Shown here in pieces: positions 22,930 to 35,103 of a DNA stretch of 62,482 nucleotides. The notes under the pieces are model-generated. The model saw only the letters and a program-made list of their open reading frames with translations. It was not told the DNA's origin and did not search any database. Positions within the stretch are counted from its first letter, which is position 1; each line of letters opens with the position of its first letter. Source of the stretch: Folioceros fuciformis (lineage: Eukaryota; Anthocerotophyta; Anthocerotopsida; Anthocerotales); contig JBNGIO010006317.1 in NCBI GenBank assembly GCA_049999805.1, forward strand, positions 711,662 through 774,143. Direction: 5' to 3'. A program made the position numbers and the translations under genes.

Positions 22930-25054
22930 TCCTGCAACGGCCTGCCCTGTATAGCGAGATGTAGTTGAGATTGTGGCTGTTTGTGCAGTCTCGTGCGTGG
23001 GTATGGGTGCAGATCCCCGATCCCTGGCTCCGGCACGAGCGCACCGCCGGGGTCGCTCAGGCGCTCGACATCAAAGCTGCTTTGCCCCCTCTCGATTCAC
23101 CAAACTCTCATGGCCGGGAGTAGCTTTTTGCAGCTTTTGCAGAGACGGCCGCACCAGCCCCCGCCCCATCTCTGTCTGGCCTCGGCCCTTGCGCTCCAAC
23201 TCAGGCCAAGGCCAATGAAAGGGGGTGGCGATTGGCGTGGAAAGGGCGGGGGCTATTACCGGGTTAAGTAAACGGCTGAGGCGGTTATGAGCGCTGGTCC
23301 TGGGACATCGCCGGGTCCCGGGACTGCGGCACGTAACCGCAAACGGTTACCCGCTGCCCACTTAGGCTTCCACGGACCGAGGTGAAGCCGCCCTGCCCCA
23401 CCCTGGCCCCCGTCGCCGACCTCCACCCTATCCATCCTCGCTCTCCTTTGCAGCCTGCCGGGTGGGGGGTGCGGGGTGCTGGTAGTTGTTACGCCGAACT
23501 CTCCGCAGCTGAATCAGGTTCCTGTCATTTGTTAAGAAGCTGGTGGACAAAGTGATGCTGACCCAGTTGTTAGAGCCGGCTCAGGGGTAGCTACGTGTTT
23601 CTGTTGTGTTAACACTCGAGGAAGGAGTGGATTGTGTGTCAATCTGTTGGGAATCGCAGGCTTAGGGATGGCCAAGTAATTTATTTCTCTCGTCCGGGAA
23701 AGTAGTGCCACGTCCAGTCTGACTCCTTTCCTCGCCGTCAGCTTTGTTTTGCAACATTTTGCGAGTGATTCTCTCGTGCACCTCAAGTGTGAGACTTTGC
23801 ATGCATGCTGCCGCAACCTGCAACAAGGGTGAGCACTACCACTTGCTCATACTCGGTAGAGCTCACGTCTCAGCGGTCAAGCTTCATGTCGGAGGCTGGA
23901 TGTGTGCATGGCTTCCATGGTCACTTTTCCCTGCTTCCGGCAGACCCCCTGCCGTGACGGTTGACTCCAACTCGTGCAGATCTGAGTTAGGCAGAATCGC
24001 ATCGGACATGTCCAGGACCAGCAAGCACTTGTTAGTCTGCTGTCTACTTTTTAGGGTGCATATAGTGGATTCTTTCCTTCAAAGAAAAGAAGAAGGCTAT
24101 TCTGAATTTGACCTAAACATTATTGTTAGGAAGTATCTGTAATTGAAAAGTTGAATATTTTATAATGTGGAAATCATCCTATTTTCACACCGTCTGATTT
24201 TGAGACCAACCGATGGCCACCCTGTTGGAGGCTACTTCACTCTCCACCTCGAGGCATGGCAGCCCTGAGGAGAGGGTAACTTGACATTGAGGCTTGATTG
24301 CACGTAATGGAGCCATTTGTCTTTTGAAGGTCCAAAGGCTTAGTGAAAAGGTGGAGGAACGGGTTGGCTACAGTTCTTACACTTTTCCCGCTTTGTTCCT
24401 GTTCTCAATGCCATGCTGACAGTGAGGTGCCTGGGTGGCTGCATGTCTTCGGGACTCTAAAAAAGGCTGGGTCTGGTTGGAGAGCTTCCCTCTGCATCAC
24501 TGCATACAGTTACCGTATATCGCTTTTCCCCTCGCCCCGAATCTGAATAGCAGGGATTGCTTTCCATGTAAGGTACCAACCATAGCAACCACATCCTGAG
24601 GTACTTTTCATCTCACAAACAATCCTCTGCAGCAACAGCAGCAGTTGGGCTCCACTTCTCACATTCCCACAACCGCCTCAAACAACGCAGTACTGTGATA
24701 CAGTTGTGCCAGCATGGAAGCCATCCCCAAGCTAAGCAGTTGCGGAAAGCCTTGCAACTCTCAAACCTCTACTGTAGCTTGGCCAGGTGAAACCCTACAA
24801 CCTGGTGTCGGGAATCCGGATCCTTGAAAGGTGCAGGGCAGGGACCAGGCGACTTGCATGAAAAGATGTTCACCTGGGAAAGGCCATCATTGGAAGTTAA
24901 GACACCTGCCATTGGTTCCTACCTTCGAGTTGGACACAGTGGCCAGGTCCAAGGCCAGTTATTTGTGATCTTTGGAGGTAAGGAAACCTCGTATCCTTTG
25001 GCGAGCCCAGTGCTTGGCAGCTACAATGGCTAGCTGCGCCGAAACGCCCTCGTC
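22930..25054. other. Upstream region of the PMEI-GH16 gene, no gene recognised
   Basis: The first 500 bp are GC-rich and may hold the promoter. From about 24.3 to 24.85 kb the sequence is an old copy of 28.7-29.0 kb (see repeat entry). No coding frame with a domain is seen. Confidence 0.5.
24440..24830. repeat. Diverged duplicate of a segment at 28.77-29.01 kb
   Basis: Matching marks in the same order are ctctgcatcac..gcat, cttttcccc, ttccatgt, accacatcc.gag and acc.ggt.tc.ggaatccgga, each found again between 28780 and 29005 on the same strand. The copies are old and carry indels. They lie downstream of the U-box/SPRY gene and of the symporter gene respectively. Confidence 0.5.
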
Positions 25055-27221
25055 TTAAGTCAACCCGATTGATTGACGAGCATGGGCGAAGAATTTGGTC
25101 CCACCTGCACCCTCGTCCAATTCCACAACACGTCCCATAAGACTCCTTCGAAAATCAGGAGTGAACATTTTTTCGAACTCAAACGTAAAAGGATGATCCC
25201 CAAAGTTCACCCCCTTTCGGGAATTATATGGGCTGATCTTGTCGGAGCATACGGCTGGGTAAAGCTCAGTTCCCAAGTCCAAGGGAGATGCACCAACAAG
25301 CAGCCACTTCAGCTCTCCGTTCCTTGTGAAGAACACTTCCTTGCTAGCCCAATTGATCCCAGCACCCATCACTTGATTGAGGATTCTCCTCGGAAAACTA
25401 AGCACCCCAGATTCACTTTCCTGGAGTTCGGCAACTGTGTCACACCTCCAAAGCTGGGTCCTGGGCCCACCTGGCACTGCAAAACCTAGTCCAGCGTCGG
25501 ATCTGCCTCCCGAGCCATACTCATAGAGAAGAGGATATCCATGTCCTTGCAATGTAAAGCCAATGGACTGATACAACTCAGCATCTTGGTTGTGCACCTC
25601 AAAGTAGTATCCAGGTAACACGCTGGCTTGAGACAATCTCATGTTCCGCGGGCAAGGACCGTTGCCAATGTAGGAACGAAAGGAGAATTGGCTAGGAAAC
25701 CAGCCCTTAGCATTCCTCCCCTCCACGTGGTCCAGGATGTTCATATAAGTAGGAGCCGCCCCATCCTCATCCTCCTCTGAACCAATATCGTAGGCAGAGA
25801 ATCACCCTTCAGCTTCCCCAGGGCTTCTACATCAATGAAGGGACATGGCAGTGCACTGAGCATGTAAGGTTTCATGTTCGACCTACCTGGGGCGGAGCTT
25901 CGTAGGACTTGCAGCCGCTGAAGGATCTCATGACGCATTGCCTTGCACTCCTGGTCAGATCGGGCCCACTGCAAAACGTGGTCGAGCTTTTCCAGAGCAT
26001 CCCCATACTCACCTTTGCTGGCGTGCTCGAGGGCCTCCTCTCGGTGTCTCAGCCGACGGGCACGAAACACATCTTCCTGTCCCGGAAACATCCTGAACAA
26101 CCGTGTTCGCACGTCGATGTCGTCCAGCACAATGCTAAACTCCGGCAAGCTTTTATCAAACGGAGACGCCACCATATGGTGATCGATGACAGTCCATCGG
26201 TCATAAGTCCTTCCATCGCTGCATTTCACAGGATCGCACATCACCTCAGCTGTGATCGGATCCTCAAACCATCGATCTTCTGGAGCAATGTCCAATGCAG
26301 AAGGCTCCCCTTCCTCCACCCTCCTATCTCTTCGCCCTTCCAGATTTGCCAACACCTACAGATATGCCCGAGAGACAGCATCAACACCGACCCTAAGCAT
26401 CACACATCACCACCCCTTCAAAGCACTGTGGACAACTAATCCTCACATCTGCAAAGAACTTCTCCGTCTCCGAAGTCTGGGGCTCCGTGCTCCGGATTAG
26501 GGCAATGGCAGCGTCCGGGCTCAAATTCCGATCCTGGAGCGCAACTACTCGGTCCAACACCGGTTGCAGCAGCGCCCTGAACTCGGCACGCATATCCACT
26601 ATGTTCGCATTGACCTGCTCCACGTCATCCTTCCACTCCTTCTGAAGGACAGCAGAATCTGCCAGGGCAACTCTCAAGCCCATTTGCACTAGGGACAGCT
26701 TTGCTCGGAACTCCTCCTGTTTGACCTGATCCTCGATCACCACATCGAAGATGATGATCTGCAACTTGATCTGGAACGACATGGCCAGACCTTCCCTGGT
26801 CCTCTTCAACTTATCGTAGATGGTGCTCACGCTCCAAATGGACTTGATGAACCCTCGCCTGAGACACTCTCCCACATAATCCGCAGCCCTGTCCAAATCC
26901 TCCTTCAAAGCCCCTGCTCCAACATGACAACACAACACCTTCACCAACCGTGAACATCACGCCAGCCCATCATCCAAAGCCCGCACGAGCAGCTCCCAGC
27001 TGAACTTCCATACCAGCTGCCCAAAGAGCGCTGTTGCTCCGAGGAGTCCTACTCTTGAGCATGGCCAGGTCCAGGTTGAGGTTAGTAATGAAGAGACTGA
27101 GCTCCCGCACAATCTCGTCGTTGTTGCGCTTCCTCAAGCACACTTCCTTCACATTCCACAGAGCCTCCAGCAAGGTGTAGCCGGCCCCTAATGCGGCCGA
27201 GATAGGCTCAACCATGGCCAC
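25055..27221 (-). CDS. U-box/SPRY protein with helical N-terminal domain (U-box E3 candidate 1)
   Basis: Four exons (27221-27014, 26913-26447, 26355-25887, 25776-25055; introns 100, 91 and 110 bp, GT-AG) give 621 residues. Residues 1 to about 215 are all-helical and resemble the four-helix bundles of plant U-box N-terminal, MCA-type or HeLo/RPW8-type domains; this part of the call is inference. Residues about 246-310 are a U-box (DPITAEVMCDPVKC, then DGRTYDRW), which would bind an E2. A TPR-like helix pair follows (ALEHASKGEYGDAL...VLQWAR). After an acidic linker (EEDEDG) made by the last splice, residues about 400-600 form a SPRY domain (GINWASKEVFFTRNGELKW, LYPAVCS) for target binding. Plant U-box ligases usually carry ARM repeats; a SPRY end recalls animal TRIM ligases. 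A paralogue lies at 41.6-43 kb. Confidence 0.8.
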
Positions 27222-29196
27222 AGATTGGAAGCAGAGCTAGTCGATGATACATCGATCTTGCATCCTCCTCGCCCCTTCCCACCAGCTGCCAACGGATTCC
27301 CCTCGCCTCAAGATAGACATGGAAACCCCAGAACAGACAATGGATGAGAAAGGCCTTGGGGAAAGAAATTGCTCATCCGTTGTCGCCCACCCGATTTGAT
27401 AGGAGGACATCACCGTTGACCTACACCACTAGTCAACGCCTACACGTACATACCAATACCAAAGTGAGGTTGATAGCACTGTACATCATAAGAACACGCT
27501 CTGGCCTCGAAGTTCCTTGTCCATAGACGGGCTCAGATGTTCTGCTCAGGCTGTCTCATTGCGCTCTCTTGCACCTGCTTCCCTCACTCATAACTTCAAG
27601 AGTGACACAGAGCGTCTTCCATCTACAATTTCCCAGCTTCCTACGCTACTGGATACCACAGCCTGCTACCAGCCAATGGTCGCAAGTACGGCAGACCACT
27701 GTACACTGGCTGGTGTGGCTCACATCGTAGGAATCGGTGAGACTGGCCAGGTTGAATTCCGCCAGGTCAGCCACCTTCTTGTCGATGGCGGTGGCAGAAT
27801 TCCCTCGGGCGCCACGCACCGTCCTCCCACTGACGCCAAGATGGTGACCGACTGCCAGCTGCAGGTGGAGCCGAAATCCAGGGTGTGCGACTCTACTGGA
27901 GCCAGGAGGACCTGCGCGATGGGGTCGGCCCTGGATTGCGCGCAGCTGGTGACAAGGTCGGGGCACTGGTTCTGTATCTGCACGTAGCACTCTGCACTTC
28001 CATCCACAATCCCACCCAAACAAAGAAACCAACAGGTTTAGAACGTGAGTGCGCACAAGTTCTCATCCATCCTCTCCTTTACATGTAGGCTTCATGAATC
28101 ATGAATCGATCAATGTGGAGGAAGCAGGAAGGGGGAGAAAAGGTTTGTGTCGCTGATGTGGTGAAAGTTTGAAGCGGTCGTTGTGAAACTTCAGTGCAGC
28201 TGAGAGTGCGTGCTCGGCTGAATGTCTCCGGAGGTGGTTCTGAAGATCAAGGAACAATTGGAACAGGCTTTCCGCTTCTATTTACTCATTCCGGGCTTCA
28301 ATCTACGGCTTCACGGACCCAACGTGTCGGAAACGATGAGGGATAAACCAGAATCCGGCCCGCTGACTGTCCTGTGGCAGCTCATGGATCGCTGGTACGA
28401 AACCCCAGAATTGGCTTCTACAACTTCGGGACATGCTCATGTGCGGCAAAGCTCGCAGGGACTGCAAGTGCTCCAGGGCAGTCCAAAGGATGTCTTCCCC
28501 GACCACATTTCCATGAGCACGGCAACCCCCCGCAGTGGCGACTACAGTGCGCACATTCAGGCTCAATCGGCTTGCCCGAGAGCGATCCGGCGCCTCTGCT
28601 TTGTTGACCTGCCGAAGAGGTCGGTCACTGGCTATTTGAGGGTATACATGCTATGGACTTAGTCCCTGTTCATTCCAATACTTTGAGGGTGCCAAGTACT
28701 TCGGAATCCCTCCTGCCTACACCACTCCACTACACGAAGGGAAAGACGTGTGTCCGCTTCATATTCTGGAAGGACACCTTTCTTCTGCATCACGGCATGG
28801 CGTGTAACACCTTTTCCCCTTGTTCCTGCTCGACATAGAAATCCAAGAATGCGTTCCATGTTACCACATCCGAGGGAAGGTACTCCATCTTTCAAGGGAG
28901 GAGCACCGATGCAATCATCGGACACCATCGTCATGATGCATGAAACGCTGCCACGCCCACCCATCCAGCTTCTCGATCTACGACCAGGTATCAGGAATCC
29001 GGAGCCGGAACACTACGGCAGTTCGACATGCTGGAAACATGGGAACTCACGGCAGCGTGGTCCCGCTGCGATGTGAGTATAGGAATCCCAAAGTTCACAC
29101 AACTACGGTAGTTCAGATTCTGCACGGGCAAGCAAGCGGCCCGAGGGAACCACAAGTCCCGCTTTGATTGAGATAAGAGTTCCCCTGGATTTCACC
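27222..29196. other. Intergenic stretch, no gene recognised
   Basis: Open frames at 28222-28662 (+, 146 codons) and 27646-28056 (-, 136 codons) are the longest, but neither contains a domain I can name. The part from about 28.77 kb is a diverged copy of 24.4-24.8 kb. Confidence 0.5.
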
Positions 29197-31551
29197 TCAC
29201 ACTGGCTGGAACGAGCTAGGACTCATGGGAGTCTCCTCCGTGACAATGGCTGTTCTTCCAGCGAACCCTTTGAGCTCCTTGTCAGAGAAGCCAGCTCGTC
29301 TGTCAAGGAGGTTTGCCTCTGCCTTCGCAAGAGCACTGGGCTGCAAAGGGATCCCAAGACACATGCGTGTGGGGATCTCAATTGCTGCTGCAACCAGCAA
29401 TCCTAAACCAGAGGCAACTACGGCGATGATAAGAGGTGGCCAGTCATACTGATCGAAGAACACCTGTTCCAAAAAGGGCAACCATCAGAAGTTGGATTCA
29501 CGGTGTTGTGAGTGCAAGTATGGGAGTAGAGGTAGGAGAGTTACCAGATGCAAGGATTTGGACACGCTAATGTGCCATCCGCTGCTGCGGATGGCTGCAT
29601 ACACAATCACAGATATGAGTCCCGACAAGCAACCGCTGAGGGTTGAGAAGGGTGTCACTATGCGTTCAGCCCAGTAGCCGGTGAACAGCCCTGACATGAT
29701 GGGGAGTGCGGCTGTGGATGTCACGATGTTGCTGATGAGGAACAGGCTGTTGATGTTGTAGCCCTGGGCAAAGGAATACAATAGGAGTCAGAGTTTGTCA
29801 TCACTTCACCAACAGATCCGACATGCAATGGAATTGTTTGCCTACCCTCAGTGACACCACGAGGCATGGAACCGTTAGAACAACCATCAACAGACGGCTC
29901 CACATAACGGACTGGTTTCGTAGAAACACGCCTGCAATGCAGTTTGTGAGAGCATTTTGCAGAGAATCTTGAGCTGACTCGCTCAGAATCACCGTGAGAA
30001 TTGCCACGACGATAGTGATCCATACCACCTGCAAGTGGAACACAAATGAAATGGACTGGCGCTGTGCAATGCACACAAACAGATGGCACATGTTGAGACT
30101 ACAGACATCAGGGACAGTGCCACACCTGGACTCCATCGCTGTTCTTAAGCAGTGTGAAGAAAATGGTGTTGCCGTAGTCATCTGGTCCAGAGGGCACAAA
30201 CTTACCAGACCAGGCTGCCAGGTACCCACCGAATCCAAAAAGGAAGCACACAATAATCACCTAGTACAAGGAACATAAACCTTCAGGTGCTCCTGCTTGA
30301 CCACATTGCCTCTTCTCAACCCCAACATCGGATTAACTGACGAAGGACATGACATTGTGCATCACCTGGCAAGCTCCCCAGCAAGCACCCTGCTTCAACT
30401 TTCGGTCACTGACAGATGCCCAACAGCGTTGCCATATGGCCTCACTGAACAACGAGGCTGACATCAGAGAGATGGGCATGGTGGCAATCGAGGAATACCC
30501 TGCACAGTCACCACGACCTCATGAATGATTATACAGTCTTCCCTGCCGAGAAAGCAAGGCTTGCTGGCAAGCACACACACACACACAGTGACTCACCTGG
30601 GTAAGTGGCACCGAGGTACTTGGGAAGTGGGGGAAGAGCAACCCTGAAGGTGGCAGCAACAAACACGATGAAAATGGCTAGGAGCACGAGGGTGAGGCCA
30701 GCTTGCAGCTGGTCGGTGATCATGCTCACATAAAGCCCTCCACCAGCCGTGTAAATCATGGACACCATAGCAATCAGAACAACCATAGGCACACGGGTGA
30801 TCCCAATGACGTCACTGAACAGGTCTCCCACGGCTGTCATCTCGGCAGTTAGAGCAATGCCCATAGTGAGCATCATGATGAGGGTGACCCACACCATCAG
30901 AACGTCCCCAAATCGCTGAACAGCAGTTCAGAAGTCAGCATCCTCCAGCGTGCTACGAATTGGATCCTACAATTAATCCCAGGTGCACCAGAGACCGCGA
31001 TCCTACCTTCCTGACGAAGTCTGTGAAAGACATGACGTTCGGCAGCCTCCTGCTGATGCGGGCGCCAAACAAACCCTGCAGCAGAATGGGCAGGCCACAA
31101 GCCACGGCGTAGAACACAAGCCCCACAATCCCTGCCCCGCAGACGAGCCATGAGTTCAGGCTGATCATGGCACAGAAGAAAAAGCTTGCCTAGCCCCAGC
31201 ACACCCGCCACATCTGACAACCCACTTACCATATCCGTAAGCGTAGGATGGGAGGGAGAAAATTGCCCATGACCCCATCGCTGCAGCATAGAAAGACCAG
31301 GCTATCCTGAAAGCTCCAGCTGTTCCCCGTGCCGTCAAGAAAAATTCAGTGGTGTCCTTGCCCTGCATCCACCGGCCCAAGCGCGACCTTGTCACTCACA
31401 CAGCCTTGCGGGAACCAGACCCAGACCCGAAACCCGGCTCTATCACCTTCCGCTTCTGCCTGATGATTGCAAACACGAGGGCAAACACCCCGAAGCCCGT
31501 CACGGCCACCGAGCACAATACATAGCTCCACAGAGCAAGCGCGGAAGCCAT
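29197..31551 (-). CDS. Sodium:solute symporter family (SSS) transporter
   Basis: Nine exons (31551-31447, 31362-31230, 31131-31007, 30915-30597, 30499-30366, 30260-30126, 30028-29846, 29763-29545, 29463-29197) keep phase throughout and encode 539 residues. Introns are 81-105 bp, all GT-AG. About 13 hydrophobic helices fit the SSS fold. Family marks are STEFFLTAR-like DTTEFFLTARG, GARISRRLP followed by SFTDFVRK, the IALTAEMTAVGDLF helix, GGLYVSMITDQLQAG, FSEAIWQRCWAS, FGFGGYLAAW and SESAQDSLQNAL. It should move a small solute with Na+ or H+. It is a distant relative of the plant urea transporter DUR3 and looks to me closer to SSS proteins of fungi and algae, which I cannot test here. The first intron (84 bp) removes an in-frame TGA; its acceptor TGCAG was chosen by frame and by the FFLTAR context. 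The substrate is unknown. Confidence 0.85.
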
Positions 31552-32394
31552 GGCCAACCCAGGAAGCGCCCGGCTTGCTGAGACCTCCTTGGCTTGCTCT
31601 GGAAAACGAGAGAGTCAGCTGCGCCGCCCATTGCCGGACGTTTGTACGCTTCGATCCCGGTCAAAGCCAAGTCCTGGCCGCCGAAGTCCACCACTACGTT
31701 GGGGGACGTGCAAACGAGGGCAGATTCACGTCGCTGGGATCTCTGAACACTTCCAAAACCTTCCCTGCATGTAGACCTCATCCCTTGCTGCGTCCCTTTA
31801 GGCATCTGCTGCATGCGGAATCCCTGCCCTGTCGCTGTTGGCTCCAATTTCGGACTTTTTTTCCTGCCTGCCATCAAGCTCTGACCCTCGGAATTTCCCC
31901 TCTAAGCCCCGCGCCCACCTTGTCGATTCCGAAGAACTGCCCCTGGTCTCCTCAGCTCGATTCGATAGAACTGGCCCTGCCTTCCCCTTATCTCACTCCG
32001 ACTGCTACAATGCTCAGCTTCAGGCAAGTCTTCAAGCACTCCACACCTCTCCCACAGCTGTCCCAACTAGAGGGTCTCGCCAACATAACAGCGCTACGTT
32101 ATCCGTGGAGAACAGTCGTTATCTGTGGAGAACCCCATTCAATCAATCCTCGGTATGCCCTCGTTTTGCTCTCTTCTTCCTCCACTCTCGATCGATGACC
32201 ACGACTGTCAACAATGACCATACCTGTGATCAGTGACAGTCGCCCACTGTGACACCAGATCACACAATCTACACAGTGCACAGGGCAGTGCCCTGTTTGC
32301 TGAGACTTTTTCTTCTCAGATCTCTGCTTGCTTCACTTGCCCGCTAGCATCTGCCTAACCTCTGCACTGCCAGCTACCAATGCTTTCTCGAATC
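31552..32394. other. Upstream region of the symporter gene
   Basis: It should hold the symporter promoter. A short direct repeat (cgttatc.gtggagaac) occurs at about 32097-32133. No gene is seen. Confidence 0.45.
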
Positions 32395-32800
32395 ATGCAA
32401 CACTGTTTGGTCCCACCTGCATCTTCATCACACTGCTCCTGTCCCTAGACTCCTCTTCAAATTAAGACTAGTCATAGATCTGTTTCCTTCCAACGCAAAT
32501 CGGTACAGAGGCTCCCCAAAGTCCAACGCCAAATAAATCACAGTGGCTGATCTCATCGGAGCACATGCACAGGGGACGAAGCTCAGTTACCGAGTGCAAG
32601 GTGGGACACACTGACAGGCAGCCACTTCCCTTCCCCCGCAGTTTGTGAAGAAAACTTCCTTGGGATCCCCACAATTATTTCTCCTCCTGTCAGGCTACCT
32701 CCAAATCTCGGTCATGGGGCTTGCTGGCAGCACAGAACCAAATCCAGGCTATTTTGATTCACCTCCCGAGCCATACTCAAGTGGGGCCAGGCTACCTCTA
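32395..32800 (-). pseudogene. SPRY-domain remnant related to the U-box/SPRY gene at 25 kb
   Basis: The DNA matches the SPRY exon of the gene at 25055-27221: tttggtcccacctgca, gctgatct..tcggagca, agcagccacttc and cctcccgagccatactc occur in the same order as at 25.09-25.52 kb. Translated on the minus strand it still gives pieces such as VTELRPLCMCSDEIS, but frames are broken and conserved positions are lost. There is no U-box exon beside it. It is a decayed duplicate. Confidence 0.78.
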
Positions 32801-32824
32801 GGACGGATCTTTCCTCCACATGTT

Positions 32825-33035
32825 GGCCATGTTACGTGACAGAAAGGAAGGACGCGCTCTTGCCTCAAGCTTTCCTTGGCCATGTTACGTGACAAAAAGG
32901 AAGGACGCGCTCTTGCCTCAAGCTTTCCTTGGCCATGTTACGTGACAAAAAGGAAGAACGCGCTCTTGCCTCAAGCTTTCCTTGGCCATGTTACGTGACA
33001 AAAAGGAAGGACGCGCTCTTGCCTCAAGCTTTCCT
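32825..33035. repeat. 53-bp tandem array, four copies, running into the gap
   Basis: Copies start ggccatgttacgtgac at 32825, 32878, 32931 and 32984, nearly identical, and the array is cut off by the run of N. The true array may be longer than shown. Confidence 0.95.
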
Positions 33036-33135
33036 NNNNNNNNNNNNNNNNNNNNNNNNNNNNNNNNNNNNNNNNNNNNNNNNNNNNNNNNNNNNNNNNN
33101 NNNNNNNNNNNNNNNNNNNNNNNNNNNNNNNNNNN
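33036..33135. other. Assembly gap of exactly 100 N
   Basis: A run of 100 N is a common placeholder for a gap of unknown length. It begins inside the 53-bp tandem array and ends in unrelated AT-rich sequence. Confidence 0.98.
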
Positions 33136-33486
33136 ACACTATAAAACTAGTGTCATAGTGCTCAAGGCTAGTACTTTGACATATTGTCATGTGTACATGG
33201 AACCTTCCCCAACATCTCATAGTCACATTTACGATCATTAAAATAAATTATTATAATCTCAAATTCACATGCGTTCAAATTATCCATGAAATGAAACACC
33301 TTAAAGTACAAGAGCTGAACAAAACAAAGAACTTGATATTGATGAAAAGGAGGATGTTTTAATTTATCATATAGAAGAACATTATTTATTACAGCATGAA
33401 ACCCATCAAGAGCCTAATGAACTACAACCCTATTTGTTTAGCCTCTATGTCTAACTCCTAATAGCGTTGGTCATATTACATGGACA

Positions 33487-34995
33487 CTAAACATATGGTA
33501 GTTGATCAAAACTATGAAGAAGATGAGGAAATGATGAAGGCGAGTTTATTCCTACTCCAGACGCTTGTTTGGGATTTGCACCTTTTCGTCGCCTGGATTG
33601 CATTGAAACATAGATAAGACGTTATTAGTGCTAAAATCGAATTCAAGTTTGTTTCAAATAATCTACGAAAATAATCATTAAGAAAATACGAGAGAAAACG
33701 ATATTAAAGTTAAATATTAAAATCAATACCTTTGTCTAGTTAAAGTAGGTACGTCCTTTTTAATAGGTAGACTTGGATTTGCAAGAGGTAAACTTGGTCT
33801 AGAAGGTACATAAGTACGTTAAAATCACATGTATGAATAAGAAAAAAGAAAGAAGTAATATTAATATTAAAGAACTGGTTACCTGTCTCTTGGTATTTTA
33901 ATTCGTAGCATTATTGATTGTTTGTTTGTCGTAGGATTGGGTCTCATAATGGAAGATGTAGGAGGTAGATTAACCTTTGAAAGTGTAGGAGATATATTTG
34001 CATGTGGAGGAACCGGAGATGCATGAGGTAATTTTATCCTGAAAGATTTTGAACATTAAATGGTGTTGAAACTTTTGATTCGAGCAAGTTACAAGGAAGC
34101 CAAAAAAATAGAAAAGAGACTTGAGAAAATAGTACCTTAGTATTGGTAAGCAAGGTCTATTTGATGCAGATTGCACTAATGGCATAGTTTCTGATGTTGT
34201 TGCAACTGAGTTTGAAGCTGCAGATACCCTTTGTTTTTTAGGCCTTTTCGAGAGTACATTGTTGGGCGTAGGGACTCGTGGTCTCTTGAGAGAATGCTTA
34301 GATGATACTTGTTTAGATCCATGAAAATTAGTTGCTCCCAATCTCCCAACAAAGTTCTCTACATTTCTCAACATTGCTAATCCCTCATATTGGACACTGT
34401 TTACCGCCATGATCTTGCAATTGATGCTGCAAAACCAGTCTGTTGGGTTATGGTTGTTCTCCTGCTTCGCCAATGTTCGGTTACATACTTTGCAGGTGTA
34501 GAGTTGTCCATGAGGTTTTCTCTCTTGTTTCGTAGTTCCCAAAAAATATACCTCACAACCATTGATTCGGCTTGTACAAATATGTGAAAGATCAACATGT
34601 TTAGTAATGAGGATGTTTGCATTTTCTTCAAAGTTCAAGGATGCCAGGTGCGAACATCTTCGAAGATGCAGAATTTCATGACCTGCATGATTTTGTAAGG
34701 TTCCTATCTTGCAAAGAGGGCCTTTACGGCAAGTGACACAATATTTCTGCAAACATAATTCTCTCTCCGTGTGGACTCCATCTGCTCCATGATACATACA
34801 AGGCCTTTGTTGCTGCCTTTCGTGACTTTTTTGGGGCTTGTGTCTGGTTGGAAAGAATACATTTCTATTGTTCACCAAGTCTACGAGCCAATGCGTTGTA
34901 TCATTGGATTCCGCATTCATTGTAGATGAAGACACACCACCTTCATGTTCCTCCTTCATTGCCTCAATTCTATGATAGTGCAAACTAGCTTCCAT
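33487..34995 (-). CDS. PLATZ zinc-binding transcription factor
   Basis: Four exons (34995-34136, 34038-33883, 33798-33730, 33592-33487) with GT-AG introns of 97, 84 and 137 bp give 396 residues. The PLATZ pattern is complete: C66-x2-H69, C81, C86-x2-C89, C95, H103-x2-H106, then C168-x2-C171 and C189-x3-C193 (CKVCNRTL, FCSINCKI). The family's C-terminal RRKG motif appears right after the last splice, which supports the gene model. PLATZ proteins bind A/T-rich DNA and repress transcription in the nucleus; a basic KRPRV / KRPKKQR stretch could be the nuclear signal. The gene is AT-rich in codon use and lies in an AT-rich island just beyond the assembly gap. It is longer than usual for the family (about 200-270), mainly through N-terminal and C-terminal low-complexity parts. 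Confidence 0.88.
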
Positions 34996-35103
34996 TTTAT
35001 AAGTTGTTGTACTTAAAATACTTCAAAGTTGTCTATGAAGAGGACAATCTCAAAGTTATAGTCTTTGATGTATTTTATGTTTGCTCAGTCCAAGGTTCTA
35101 GTA

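Noticed and set aside
27646-28056. Possible cystatin or secreted Cys-rich peptide gene on the minus strand
   Set aside because: One frame has a weak LGVSG ... LAEF pattern, but the cystatin QxVxG loop and the helix signature are not met, and no consistent splice model was found.
28222-28662. 146-codon open frame on the plus strand
   Set aside because: There is no domain and no splice partner, and it lies next to duplicated non-coding sequence.
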